Source: a virus. From it: a DNA stretch of 20,298 nt. The notes beneath the pieces are model-generated. The model was given only the letters and a program-made list of their open reading frames with translations. It was not told where the DNA came from and did no database searches. A program made the translations under genes and the position numbers. Position 1 is the first letter of the stretch. The number at the start of each line of letters is the position of its first letter. Where the stretch lies: positions 1-20,298 of IMG/VR virus record IMGVR_UViG_3300025098_000362; one strand, 5' to 3'. This document shows positions 4,582 to 14,324 of the stretch, piece after piece.

Positions 4582-4959
4582 ATGAATTTAGTAACACTTA
4601 CTCCAGCAGCAGATCAGCAAGTTAGCATTTTATGCAACGAAAATGATTGTTTTGCTATTAGTTTAGATGTAAAAGGAGGAGGTTGTGCAGGATTCGAGTA
4701 TGAATGGGGTACAGCAACACAAGAAGATTTGAAAGCAGATGACTTTTTAGTTGAATGTGATCAAGGAAACTTTATTGTAACCGGACATAGTTTAATGTTT
4801 CTAGCAGGATCAGAAATAGATTATGTAAAATCTATAATAGGATCAACATTTGAGATTAAAAATCCTAACGCCCAAAGTAGTTGTGGTTGCGGTGTTAGTA
4901 TAAACTTTGATATAGACAACCTGGCGCAAGAGCCAGATCGTATAATGGAGCTAAAATAA
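4582..4959 (+). CDS. A-type iron-sulfur carrier (IscA/HesB/ErpA family)
   Basis: A 125-residue protein of the A-type carrier family, which binds and passes on Fe-S clusters or iron. All three signature cysteines are present: C35 in K-G-G-G-C-A-G-F-E-Y (31-40), and C101 and C103 in S-S-C-G-C-G-V (99-105), with the usual roughly 65-residue gap. Length is slightly above the normal 105-115, mainly from the tail after residue 106. AGGA at 4572-4575 is the likely ribosome binding site. The stop is followed after one base by the ATG of the 3068-residue fibre-type protein, so the two are likely co-transcribed from the late promoter at 4553. A-type carriers are known in marine T4-like phages; why one is expressed with virion genes is not established. 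IscA, ErpA or SufA cannot be told apart here. Confidence 0.9.
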   Translation: MNLVTLTPAADQQVSILCNENDCFAISLDVKGGGCAGFEYEWGTATQEDLKADDFLVECDQGNFIVTGHSLMFLAGSEIDYVKSIIGSTFEIKNPNAQSSCGCGVSINFDIDNLAQEPDRIMELK

Positions 4960-4960
4960 A

Positions 4961-7900
4961 ATGGCAAGACAAGAAGTAGACATCGGCGTTGAAGGTAATG
5001 ACGGAACCGGTGATAGCGTTCGCGAGTCGTTTCGTAAAGTCAACGAAAACTTCAGAGAGATATATGCAGTTGTAGGTAAAGGTGGACAGATTAGTTTTAC
5101 CAGCCTAGCTGACACACCTGAAAGTTTAGATGAGTTTGAAGGTGGTGGAATTAAAGCATTTATTCCAGCAGTAAAGCAAGATGCTACTGGCATCACTATA
5201 CTAGAACTTGCATCAGACTCCAGCGAAGCAGAGGCAGATCAAGGAACTGTTGACACTATAGGGTTTGATGTATCAACTCCAGGTAAACTTATACTTAAAA
5301 TTGCCAATGTTACAATAATTAAAGATCCAGCACCAGTACTTGGTGGACCGTTAAATGCAGCAGGACAAGTTATTGCAAACGTTGACACCAATAACATTAC
5401 ATCGTTTAACAATGTACACGGTACAGCGTTATCAATAGATGACATTGTGATTGATAAGAAGTTTGCTGACAAGGCATACATTCCACGACAGGCACCCGGC
5501 GAAACAATTAATGTTCCGGATGAACCAACTGGTGCAACACAGTATGAATTTACATTTAGTATTTTAACAGGTGACAACAGAATCAATGTTACTGCACATG
5601 GTCTATCTCGAGGATCTGACGGCGCACCTTACGTATTTAAAACTGAAGGTGCTGGGCTTAATTGGCAGAGAACTATATTTGATGCAGATGCAGGACAATT
5701 TGTTACACAAAGTTCAATTGATACCGACGAAGACGGCAATCCTTTATACGATGCAATTTTAAATAACACAACAATTTATATTGGTGTTCTTGACGAAAAC
5801 AACTTAGGTATGTGGTTAGCGGCAGAAGATGCACTACTAGCTGATCCTGCTGAAAGAGAAAGACTTAGACTTAAACTATCATTAATTGATTCAGTAGAAT
5901 TAAAACTACTTGATGCAAACTATGATTCATCGTTAGAAGGATTCTTCCTACGTCAACAGGTTATGCCTCGTGAAAGTATTGTTAGACGCCAAGGCGATAG
6001 AATGACAGGTCCGTTAGTATTGCATGACCATCCAGGTGATCTTGCAGGTGCAGGTGCGCCAAACGGCGATGATGACTTACAAGCAGTTTCAAAATTATAT
6101 GTTGATAGTCAGTCACAAGAATCAAGTGCAAACATTTTTGTTAGTACTGTAGGTGACGATGATCAAAGAGTTGCGCCTCCAGGTAAAGAAGGTAGCTCAT
6201 TAGCATATGCATATAGAACTGTAGGTGCAGCAGCAAGAAAAGCTGAAGCGGTACAAATTGCATCATCATTTGAACCAGGGCCATACTTACAGGACATTAT
6301 TAGTTCTAGAACTATTGATCCATCTGCTCCGCCAGTGATTGAAAAATCAAGAGTACTATCCGGAGGCATCAGTGTTGGTGCTGACGGCAATAGACTGAAT
6401 ACCAAAACAATTATTGATGCTAACTTAGATTTTATTATAGCAGAAACATTAGCATGGGCACAGAATCAAATTGTTACTAAGGAAACATCTAATCTTTCTG
6501 ATATATCAGTAAACTGGACCGGTCGTGTTATTGACACAAAAATTGCTGAAGAAGATTTGCGCAATGGAATAAATGCAGCAACATTAGATTATCTAAGTAG
6601 TGGCTCAGCTAACTTCTTATCAAATAGAACAGCAATTGAATATTTCCAAGATGAGTACAGTAAATCACAAGCAGGTTTAGTTAGAGAAGTATACGCAACT
6701 TTACTACAGTACACATCGCAAGTTGTTGCTAGTGTTATCATAAACAGTGTAATACCATCAAATGAAAGATATCAAAATATTTACGATCAAGAAATTATTA
6801 CTTTTAATTCAGATCAACCAGGATTGGCTGATGTTGCAGCGTTAACATCTACTTCACCGATTGCAGGTACTGGTGGTACACTTCAAATACAACGTGCTAT
6901 TATTGCAGGCGGCGTGTTTAGTGCTAGTGATGTACCAGCAACTGGCCAACGCTATGTTATGTTCTTCTCAAATACTGTTAGCGGCACAACTGAACGTGGA
7001 TTTGTAGATGCTGGTGATCCGCAAAACAGAGATTTAAGAGTAGGTAAAATTATTAGAGGTAAAACTTCTGGAGCATTAGGTAGAATTATATCGTATGCTA
7101 CTGGTAATGATACAATTAACAATCCAGGTTCAGGCGGTAATAAAGATAAAGTTGAATTAGAATTATTAAAACCGATAGAGTTTATTATAGGTGAAAACCT
7201 TGAATATGGTAACATTGTAAACGAACGTAATGTTACTATTAAGATCGAAACTGGTACGTATTACGAAGATTATCCAATCAGAGTTCCAACTAACGTATCA
7301 CTAGTAGGTGACGAATTTAGACGAGTAATTATTAGACCAAATCGTAGAACATCTCAATCGCCGTGGGCAGGAACTTACTTCTATAGAGATAAAGAGTTTG
7401 ACGGACTAACAGGTTCAGCTACTACAAGCATTACAGGAATAGCTGATGCAAACTTGCCAGTATCTGGTGAAGCATATACTAATCCGCTTACAGGCGAAGT
7501 TGACGGCTTCTTTGGTAGACACTATCTAGTTAAGCCTGGATCGCCAAAGAACGTTGATAGACAAGGGCAACTTGCATTTGTCAACCCTGGCAATTATGTA
7601 AATGCTGCTACACTAATTGAAAAGAATAAAGAGTTTATTAAAGAAGAAACTATTGCGTTTATTGAATATCGTATTGCAAACGGTGGCTTTGTAGACTTTA
7701 ACGGAGTATTTAATCCGCAGTTTAATGTTAACGACGAAGCTAAAAGTAGATATAGAAATTATGTAGCAGATATTGTAGATGCAGTAACTAAAGATTTACG
7801 TGAAGGCGAAAATCTCAATGTACTATCACAACAAGCTCAAATATATTTTGAAATACAAGAACGTCCAGACGAAGATGGAGTATTAGCTGGCGTATTAGTT

Positions 7901-10900
7901 AACTTGAAACAGATGATGCAGGACATGGTCATTAACGTTGCGTGGGATGATCCATTTGCAGCTCAATATCGTGGTGCAAGTCATCCTGATCAATACATAA
8001 ATGCTCAGCTGATTGCTGAAGATGGCATAACAGGCGACTCTGGTATTTTAGATAATCAAATCTCATTAATAGATTTTGCTATTGAACCAAATGTTACTAC
8101 TGACGAAACTAATTATAACTGTGCAAAATTATCAACTGATGTTGATGTATTCTTAATGAACGATGCAACAATTTTGCGTAACATGACTGTACAAGGTCAT
8201 GGTGGATTTATGTGTGTGCTTGATCCAGAAGGACAAATCCTTACTAAATCTCCATACATACAAACAGGTTCAAGTTTCTCACAGTCACTAAACAGGCAAG
8301 CATTTAGAGGTGGTATGTTTGTTGATGCGTTCTGTGCTAACACTCCGGTAAGAGTAACACAAAAAGAAAGTAACTTTAGATTAAGAATTGAAGGTGATAA
8401 AGACTCAGGACTTTATATTAGAAAGCCACAAACACCATGTCCGTTTTATATTGACGGTATTAGATATCAAGTTAATGATATTATTGAATATGACCGTGGT
8501 GGTATTAACGGCCCTGCAACTGCTACACTTGTACTAGATGTACGTTCAGGTAAAATTAATCCAAATAATTTTAGTGAGTTCTTAGGATTTGAGCCAGATC
8601 CAACTAATACTGTATTGTATCCAAATGGATATGCTGTTACACTACAAACTGCTGGTAACAGATCACAGTTAGGTAATGACTTTACACAAGTTAACGATAT
8701 GGGTTACGGTCTTGTTACTATCAACGGTGGCTTATCAGAAATGGTTAGTATGTTTACATACTATTGTCATACTGCATACTATGCAGGTAATGGTGGCCAA
8801 ATACGTTCAGTATCAGGATCAAACGCAAATGGTACATATGGTTTAGTTGCAGAAGGTTCAGATCCAAACGAAGTACCTGATGATGTTAACATGGTTAATG
8901 ACATGGTGCAAGGCGCACTTACATTCTCCGCATCCGTTGTTATAACACTAACTGATAATTTAGTAGTAGCATCAGGAGACACAATAACATGTACAAACAA
9001 TACAGGTTCTGGTACAGCAATATTCCCTACAGAAGGTAATCAGTTATTCTTAAAAGATGTTACAGGAACATTTGCTGTTGCCGAAGATATTATTTTAAAT
9101 GGTGCAACACAAACAGGCATCGAAATTGATATACTTGATACTTCAGGTTATGAAAACATAGAAGAAAAATTATCAATATTCTTTTATGATAACGAACATG
9201 TACCTACTAACAAAGGCGAACTTGAATACTATCACGCAGATGGTGGCACACCGCTAGGTAGGATTGCACGATATGAATTAGCAAGTGTTGAAATTGTTGA
9301 CGGACTTACTGTTGATGGTTATGCTATTGACTTTTCAGACTTAGGCACAGCTGGTTCACCAACTGCAACGGGCTCTGCTTCTTATGTAACTCGTAACACT
9401 GCTGATGGAGAAACAGATCCACTGACTGCTGTTACCCAAGCAAAAGTAACTATTACTAAAGCTAGAGAACAAGGCGGAATTTATAAAGTAGGCATATTTG
9501 CTTCTGAGGATGGCGAACACTATAAAGTTGGCGATACTATGGTAATCAAAGGATCGAAACTAGGTGGCAGCGACGGCACACACGATGCAACAGTTACAGT
9601 TACATCGATCAATCAGCAACGATTTGCAGATGATAACTTAAATGACAATATTGATACAGGTAGTATTAGAACTTTAAGTATTACAGGTACTATTAATGTA
9701 ATTGCTGATTATACACCATTACGCAGCGGACAAGTTTATAAGGCTAACTTTAGTACAGCAAATGATACATTTGACAATGACGGTATATTACAAGATATTC
9801 CAAATGGTCAACCTATAAACATTAGACAAAATAATACACATACATTTGGTGAGATTGAAAGTACTGGTGACTTAACTATACGACCAAGTACAGCAATTAA
9901 CTTTAACGAAGATTTAGAATATACATATAGATCAATTAGCTTTGGCTCTAATGACCCAGTCGGTAACCAGTTAGACATAGACGAGTCATTAGTTGGCTTT
10001 GATGCAAGTTACGACTTTGTAAGATTAAACGTAGCAAAAGAAAGAATTAACCTTACAGCAGCAGACTTTGATGCAGCGCAGTTAGCCGTACCGATTGGTG
10101 CAGGCACAACTATTGGTAACACAACTGGTGATACTACAATTGCTGTTAACAAATTAAGTGAAATTAGAGATATATGGAGAATTAATAATAACTTCTTAAC
10201 CGACGGAAACTTTAGACCAGGTGGATTAACTGACGGATTTAGAACATTCGATTTTACTGGTGAACTTCCAAAAATTATAATGTGGAATGGTAAGAAGCAT
10301 TATGTGTACAACTATAGAGAAATAGTTGAAAACGATCAAGGAACTGCATTCAATGATAAAAGAAAAATATATGACGAGAATCATTTATTTGCATTAGTTG
10401 ATCTAAAAGAAATTACCGAAGTAGAATTAAACTTTGATGAGATTAACGTAAATGGATCTGATGTTCCTTTAACAACTACATTCCCAAGAGTAGTAGATTA
10501 TGCAGGCGGCATTTCAGAAGCAAGAATACGTCAAAGTAACAATAAGACTGCTTGGGGACAGGTTAAAATTGCAGGTGATAAAGCACAAGAGATTAAACTT
10601 TATGAGTGGAGTGGCGTTGACTTTAACACCACTGGCTTCTTAGAAGTTTGGGAAGGTGGAGCAGCAGACCCAGATCCAGCAACAGGTTCTTGGACACAGA
10701 TGCTAGACCAAAATGGTGATCCTATAATACCACGCAGTGTACAGCGCAATAGAGAAACCAATATTACAAGTCAAGCAGTAGGTCTTGTAAGACCATTAAC
10801 ACAAACATTCTCAGGAACTATTACATTACGTGCAGGTCTACAAGATGGATCAGCGGGAACTATTACAATTGATATTTCAACATGTAGAGCTACATCACAT

Positions 10901-13900
10901 GACTTCCTTGATATTGGTACAGGATCATTTAACAGTAGTAACTATCCAAATGTTATTTTAGGTTTCCCAGCAGCACAACCATTGCAGGAAAATGAAGTAC
11001 AAGAACGTAACAAAGGTAGAGTGTTTTATGTAAGTACAGACCAAGACGGTTTCTTCCGTGTAGGTAGATTCTTTACAGTTGACCAAGGTACAGGTACAGT
11101 TACATTTGCGGCAAGTATTGCATTGTCAGATGTTGATGGTATTGGATTTAAACGTGGTGTTGTTGTAACAGAATTTAGTACAGATAGTGCTATGAGTGAT
11201 AATGCTGACGACACTGTTCCAGTTGAATCAGCAGTACGAGGTTATGTAAATAGACGTTTGGGTTATGACCAAGCAGGTAACACAGTTCCAAATCCATTAG
11301 GACCATCAGTACTAACACAAAATGGTGCTGTTCCTATGTTGGGCAATTTGAAAATGAATGGTAACACCATTGAAAACATTGCACCAGTTGACATTAACAG
11401 TACTCCTGGAACTACAGCAGTTAACAGAGACTACGTTGATTTACAAACTCAAGAATATGCAACAGCAACAGGACTTAGAGATGTGCAAAATACTGGAGCA
11501 TCTGGAAATGAGTTCTTAGGATTTACAAATACTAAAATAGTTTATATCTCAGCTGAAGTAGGTGAAGTTGGTGCTAATGCATCATTTGCAATTGGTGAAT
11601 ATTTAACAGACAGCACTGGATCTCAAAACTTTGGTAAAATTGTAGGCAACTATTCTAAGTTAGATATTTCAATAGGCAATGTTCTAGTAGTAACTTATGA
11701 AACTGGTCCAGATCTTTATGACGAAGTTAAGCCAGGTGAAGCACCAACATTAATATATGATGGCGATGCAACACTTGATGTAAACGGCAATGTAACAGGT
11801 ATTAGTACAGGTGTTAGTAGAAATAGTTTTGTTGTAGCAGGTCCATATCCTGAAATAATTAATATTTCACAGGAACCATTTGCTGCTGGCTTACCAGTAA
11901 GTGATATTACACTAACAACCCGTAGATTAGAAAATGACGATGATGATACTAACACAGTATTAGATGTTCCAACAGCATACTTTGATATGCAAATTAATCC
12001 AGAAGTAATAATAGATGCTGATGTTAATGCAGCAGCTGATATTCAACAGTCTAAATTATACTTACAAGAAGCAAATAACTACGCAACTGTACTTACAAGT
12101 ATAACAGAAGAAAATGCTATTGACGTAGTAGAAGGTTATGAGTACATAATTACTGATTTAGGAAGCACTACTAATGCAAACTGGAACATCATAGCAGGCA
12201 CAACTAGCGTCACTTATACAATTGGTTCAGTATTTACAGCAGACGAACATGGTGTTGCTGGATCGGGTAAAGTAAAACGAACTTTGTCTGTTACACCAAC
12301 TCCAGTTAATTCTGAATCAAGACAAAATAACCAAGCAACATTAGGATTGTCAGCATTTGATATAGCACACTTTAAAGTAACTAGAGGTTATGTAGAATTA
12401 AAAGACAACGGTATTACTTTAGATAAAATTAAGAAAATTGGTATTGATACTGTACTAGGTAATTCTTCAGCTAGTACAGCTAATGTAGCAGAAGTAACAT
12501 TTAATACAGTAGTTAACGAAGGTGGCGGTTTACTACACACAGACTTTAACTCTGTTGACGTTAATGGTGATGTAGCATCGCCAGCTGATTATACTACCCA
12601 AGGTATTTTCCAAAGAAACGGTTCTGAATCTTATAAGATTGTTCCGTTTACAACACAGGGTGCTAAGAATTCATTAGTAAAAACTGATGTAAATAACGGC
12701 ATAACAGCAGACTCTTATAAAATTGGAACTGGTACTACACCAACAGTGCTTACAACAACTACAGCTGACGGGTTAAAACTTACTAACATACAAGACGGTG
12801 TTATATTAACAGCAGCTGGCGGCATGTCAGACGATGGATTTGGACCTGATGTTAAAATACCAGGTAACGTAAACATTGGTAGAATGGGAGATCCAGTTGT
12901 CATTGCAGTTACAGCATTAGTAGTAGGTACTAGGTATGAAATTACTGATACAGGTACTACTACTTGGAATGATTGTGTTGCAACAGCTGATGAAAGAGCT
13001 AACAACGCTGCATGGAAAGTTGGCGATACTTTTGTAGCAGACGCAACAACTACAGGAACTGGTAAAGTACAGGTAGCTGATAGTTTTACTCGAAGCATAT
13101 TACAAGTTGCTTCGGTTACAGCATCAACTAGCCCATATGTAGCAGCTGACTGGATGTATGCTTCGTTTATCGAATCACCAAGAGAAAAAGGATTAGCAAG
13201 TACAGGTATATCACTTGGATACGGTTCAGGTCAAAGTACCACAGGCGGCATTGCTTTTGTTGTTGCTGACGGTGATAACGATACTATAAAGATTCCGTTT
13301 ACCTTTAATGTTACTGGCATGACGCCAGACACAACTAGTGCTTACGATTTAGGCGCTCCGTCTTTAACATATAAAACACTTTATATTGATGACGTTGTTA
13401 TAACTAATAGTTTACAAACAGGCGATGGCACTACCGTAACCGATAACAGTGGTGCAGTAGATCAATTATATTATGTTAACGCTAAAGGTAGTACTAACTG
13501 GAATGTAAAAGTTGGTATTCCGACAGCAAATGTTGAGTCAGGCGACTTAGTTAGAGTTATAAGCACAGGCGGCAACGGTTCGGGTACGCTTACTTCATAC
13601 AAAATAATACATGATTACGAAACAGGTGACATGTGGAATGAAGGTGATGCACTTGTAGGTGGCAATGTAATTGCAAACAACTATCTTAACAGAGGTTCAG
13701 ATGGAACAAACACTGTTGGTACTGCAACTAAAAAGTTCGAAGCAATGTATGCTACTACATTCCATGGTACAGCAACACAAGCTCAGTATGCTGACTTGGC
13801 AGAAAATTACTTAGGCGATGCGGCTCATGAGCCAGGCACAGTATTAGTATTTGGCGGTGAACATGAAGTTACTGTTACTAATTCTAAAGGCGATCATAGA

Positions 13901-14167
13901 GTTGCAGGCATTGTATCAACTAATCCAGCACACTTAATGAATAGTGCATTAGAAGGTGACCATGTAGTTGCAGTTGCATTACAAGGTAGAGTTCCTTGTA
14001 AAGTAATTGGTAAAGTAGAAAAAGGTGATATGCTAGTAACTAGTGCAATACCAGGTTATGCTATGGTAGATAATAATCCAGGCGTAGGTAGAGTATTAGG
14101 TAAAGCAGTTAGCACCAAAGACAGTGCCGAACACGGCATTGTTGAAGTAGTCGTAGGAAGAGTCTAA
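4961..14167 (+). CDS. Giant modular fibre-type virion protein (3068 aa)
   Basis: A 3068-residue protein. The N-terminus (N-D-G-T-G-D at 13-18, then K-V-N-E-N-F-R-E-I-Y at 26-35) is a common start of marine phage fibre proteins and probably binds the virion. In order: M-T-G-P-L with K-L-Y-V-D (about 345-382); a helical segment A-N-L-D-F (from 487) and a related one from 885; a beta-helix stretch (about 755-795, T-I-K-I-E-T-G-T-Y-Y); a Cys-containing segment G-H-G-G-F-M-C (near 1077); F-Y-V-S-T-D-Q-D-G (about 2023); Y-V-N-R and Y-V-D segments (about 2090-2160); two copies of a small domain (2391-2440 and 2654-2703); and a C-terminal domain from about 2926 (D-L-A-E-N-Y, G-T-V-L-V-F-G-G) ending in V-V-V-G-R-V. 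Start supported by GGAG at 4947-4950. No enzyme motif seen. Tail fibre, or a long whisker or baseplate fibre, is most likely. Confidence 0.85.
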   Translation: MARQEVDIGVEGNDGTGDSVRESFRKVNENFREIYAVVGKGGQISFTSLADTPESLDEFEGGGIKAFIPAVKQDATGITILELASDSSEAEADQGTVDTIGFDVSTPGKLILKIANVTIIKDPAPVLGGPLNAAGQVIANVDTNNITSFNNVHGTALSIDDIVIDKKFADKAYIPRQAPGETINVPDEPTGATQYEFTFSILTGDNRINVTAHGLSRGSDGAPYVFKTEGAGLNWQRTIFDADAGQFVTQSSIDTDEDGNPLYDAILNNTTIYIGVLDENNLGMWLAAEDALLADPAERERLRLKLSLIDSVELKLLDANYDSSLEGFFLRQQVMPRESIVRRQGDRMTGPLVLHDHPGDLAGAGAPNGDDDLQAVSKLYVDSQSQESSANIFVSTVGDDDQRVAPPGKEGSSLAYAYRTVGAAARKAEAVQIASSFEPGPYLQDIISSRTIDPSAPPVIEKSRVLSGGISVGADGNRLNTKTIIDANLDFIIAETLAWAQNQIVTKETSNLSDISVNWTGRVIDTKIAEEDLRNGINAATLDYLSSGSANFLSNRTAIEYFQDEYSKSQAGLVREVYATLLQYTSQVVASVIINSVIPSNERYQNIYDQEIITFNSDQPGLADVAALTSTSPIAGTGGTLQIQRAIIAGGVFSASDVPATGQRYVMFFSNTVSGTTERGFVDAGDPQNRDLRVGKIIRGKTSGALGRIISYATGNDTINNPGSGGNKDKVELELLKPIEFIIGENLEYGNIVNERNVTIKIETGTYYEDYPIRVPTNVSLVGDEFRRVIIRPNRRTSQSPWAGTYFYRDKEFDGLTGSATTSITGIADANLPVSGEAYTNPLTGEVDGFFGRHYLVKPGSPKNVDRQGQLAFVNPGNYVNAATLIEKNKEFIKEETIAFIEYRIANGGFVDFNGVFNPQFNVNDEAKSRYRNYVADIVDAVTKDLREGENLNVLSQQAQIYFEIQERPDEDGVLAGVLVNLKQMMQDMVINVAWDDPFAAQYRGASHPDQYINAQLIAEDGITGDSGILDNQISLIDFAIEPNVTTDETNYNCAKLSTDVDVFLMNDATILRNMTVQGHGGFMCVLDPEGQILTKSPYIQTGSSFSQSLNRQAFRGGMFVDAFCANTPVRVTQKESNFRLRIEGDKDSGLYIRKPQTPCPFYIDGIRYQVNDIIEYDRGGINGPATATLVLDVRSGKINPNNFSEFLGFEPDPTNTVLYPNGYAVTLQTAGNRSQLGNDFTQVNDMGYGLVTINGGLSEMVSMFTYYCHTAYYAGNGGQIRSVSGSNANGTYGLVAEGSDPNEVPDDVNMVNDMVQGALTFSASVVITLTDNLVVASGDTITCTNNTGSGTAIFPTEGNQLFLKDVTGTFAVAEDIILNGATQTGIEIDILDTSGYENIEEKLSIFFYDNEHVPTNKGELEYYHADGGTPLGRIARYELASVEIVDGLTVDGYAIDFSDLGTAGSPTATGSASYVTRNTADGETDPLTAVTQAKVTITKAREQGGIYKVGIFASEDGEHYKVGDTMVIKGSKLGGSDGTHDATVTVTSINQQRFADDNLNDNIDTGSIRTLSITGTINVIADYTPLRSGQVYKANFSTANDTFDNDGILQDIPNGQPINIRQNNTHTFGEIESTGDLTIRPSTAINFNEDLEYTYRSISFGSNDPVGNQLDIDESLVGFDASYDFVRLNVAKERINLTAADFDAAQLAVPIGAGTTIGNTTGDTTIAVNKLSEIRDIWRINNNFLTDGNFRPGGLTDGFRTFDFTGELPKIIMWNGKKHYVYNYREIVENDQGTAFNDKRKIYDENHLFALVDLKEITEVELNFDEINVNGSDVPLTTTFPRVVDYAGGISEARIRQSNNKTAWGQVKIAGDKAQEIKLYEWSGVDFNTTGFLEVWEGGAADPDPATGSWTQMLDQNGDPIIPRSVQRNRETNITSQAVGLVRPLTQTFSGTITLRAGLQDGSAGTITIDISTCRATSHDFLDIGTGSFNSSNYPNVILGFPAAQPLQENEVQERNKGRVFYVSTDQDGFFRVGRFFTVDQGTGTVTFAASIALSDVDGIGFKRGVVVTEFSTDSAMSDNADDTVPVESAVRGYVNRRLGYDQAGNTVPNPLGPSVLTQNGAVPMLGNLKMNGNTIENIAPVDINSTPGTTAVNRDYVDLQTQEYATATGLRDVQNTGASGNEFLGFTNTKIVYISAEVGEVGANASFAIGEYLTDSTGSQNFGKIVGNYSKLDISIGNVLVVTYETGPDLYDEVKPGEAPTLIYDGDATLDVNGNVTGISTGVSRNSFVVAGPYPEIINISQEPFAAGLPVSDITLTTRRLENDDDDTNTVLDVPTAYFDMQINPEVIIDADVNAAADIQQSKLYLQEANNYATVLTSITEENAIDVVEGYEYIITDLGSTTNANWNIIAGTTSVTYTIGSVFTADEHGVAGSGKVKRTLSVTPTPVNSESRQNNQATLGLSAFDIAHFKVTRGYVELKDNGITLDKIKKIGIDTVLGNSSASTANVAEVTFNTVVNEGGGLLHTDFNSVDVNGDVASPADYTTQGIFQRNGSESYKIVPFTTQGAKNSLVKTDVNNGITADSYKIGTGTTPTVLTTTTADGLKLTNIQDGVILTAAGGMSDDGFGPDVKIPGNVNIGRMGDPVVIAVTALVVGTRYEITDTGTTTWNDCVATADERANNAAWKVGDTFVADATTTGTGKVQVADSFTRSILQVASVTASTSPYVAADWMYASFIESPREKGLASTGISLGYGSGQSTTGGIAFVVADGDNDTIKIPFTFNVTGMTPDTTSAYDLGAPSLTYKTLYIDDVVITNSLQTGDGTTVTDNSGAVDQLYYVNAKGSTNWNVKVGIPTANVESGDLVRVISTGGNGSGTLTSYKIIHDYETGDMWNEGDALVGGNVIANNYLNRGSDGTNTVGTATKKFEAMYATTFHGTATQAQYADLAENYLGDAAHEPGTVLVFGGEHEVTVTNSKGDHRVAGIVSTNPAHLMNSALEGDHVVAVALQGRVPCKVIGKVEKGDMLVTSAIPGYAMVDNNPGVGRVLGKAVSTKDSAEHGIVEVVVGRV
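12131..12280 (+). repeat. Small fibre domain, copy 1 (giant protein residues 2391-2440)
   Basis: Encodes E-G-Y-E-Y-I-I-T-D-L-G followed by N-W-N, then I-G-S-V-F-T-A-D and G-S-G-K-V. It matches the second copy at 12920-13069 in the pattern G-x-x-Y-x-I-T-D-x-G-(S/T)-T-T, W-N, V/I-G-(S/D)-x-F-x-A-D, (S/T)-G-K-V. Confidence 0.7.
12920..13069 (+). repeat. Small fibre domain, copy 2 (giant protein residues 2654-2703)
   Basis: Encodes V-V-G-T-R-Y-E-I-T-D-T-G-T-T-T-W-N, then V-G-D-T-F-V-A-D and T-G-K-V. The two copies are diverged in sequence but keep order and length, consistent with an old internal duplication. Confidence 0.7.
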
Positions 14168-14319
14168 TGTCAGAAAAACTAAAAAAACAAGGCAAAAGTT
14201 TTGTACACGAACAAGGAAAGAGGACGACAGTAATTGCAAATCGAGGTCCTCGTTTGCAAGTAAAGATTAATGGAAACCCTAAAGGTTCAGTTTCCGATAA
14301 ATATAAAAAACAGGATTAA
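14167..14319 (+). CDS. 50-residue basic protein between two fibre genes
   Basis: The ATG overlaps the stop of the giant gene by one base (TAATG at 14165-14169), a typical coupling junction. The product starts M-S-E-K-L-K-K-Q-G-K and ends in K-Y-K-K-Q-D, is rich in Lys/Arg/Gln with few hydrophobics, and contains V-I-A-N-R-G-P-R-L at 22-30. It has no Cys, no membrane segment and no motif I recognise. Its place between two virion genes suggests a small structural, linker or assembly protein. Codon use resembles its neighbours. The late promoter for the next gene lies within its 3' end. Confidence 0.7.
   Translation: MSEKLKKQGKSFVHEQGKRTTVIANRGPRLQVKINGNPKGSVSDKYKKQD
14297..14303 (+). promoter_or_regulatory. 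Putative late promoter (ATAAATA) for the 1132-aa fibre gene
   Basis: G-ATAAATA-T lies in the last codons of the 50-residue gene and ends 21 bases before the ATG at 14325, matching the spacing of the other late sites in this window. Confidence 0.55.
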
Positions 14320-14324
14320 TTCGA

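Noticed and set aside
4921-4936. Small hairpin CTGGC...GCCAG near the end of the Fe-S carrier gene
   Set aside because: Only a 5-bp stem, inside coding sequence, with no T-run; not a credible terminator.
5383-9790. Further TTGACA hexamers within the giant fibre gene
   Set aside because: None of those I checked has a TATAAT-like box 16-18 bases downstream.
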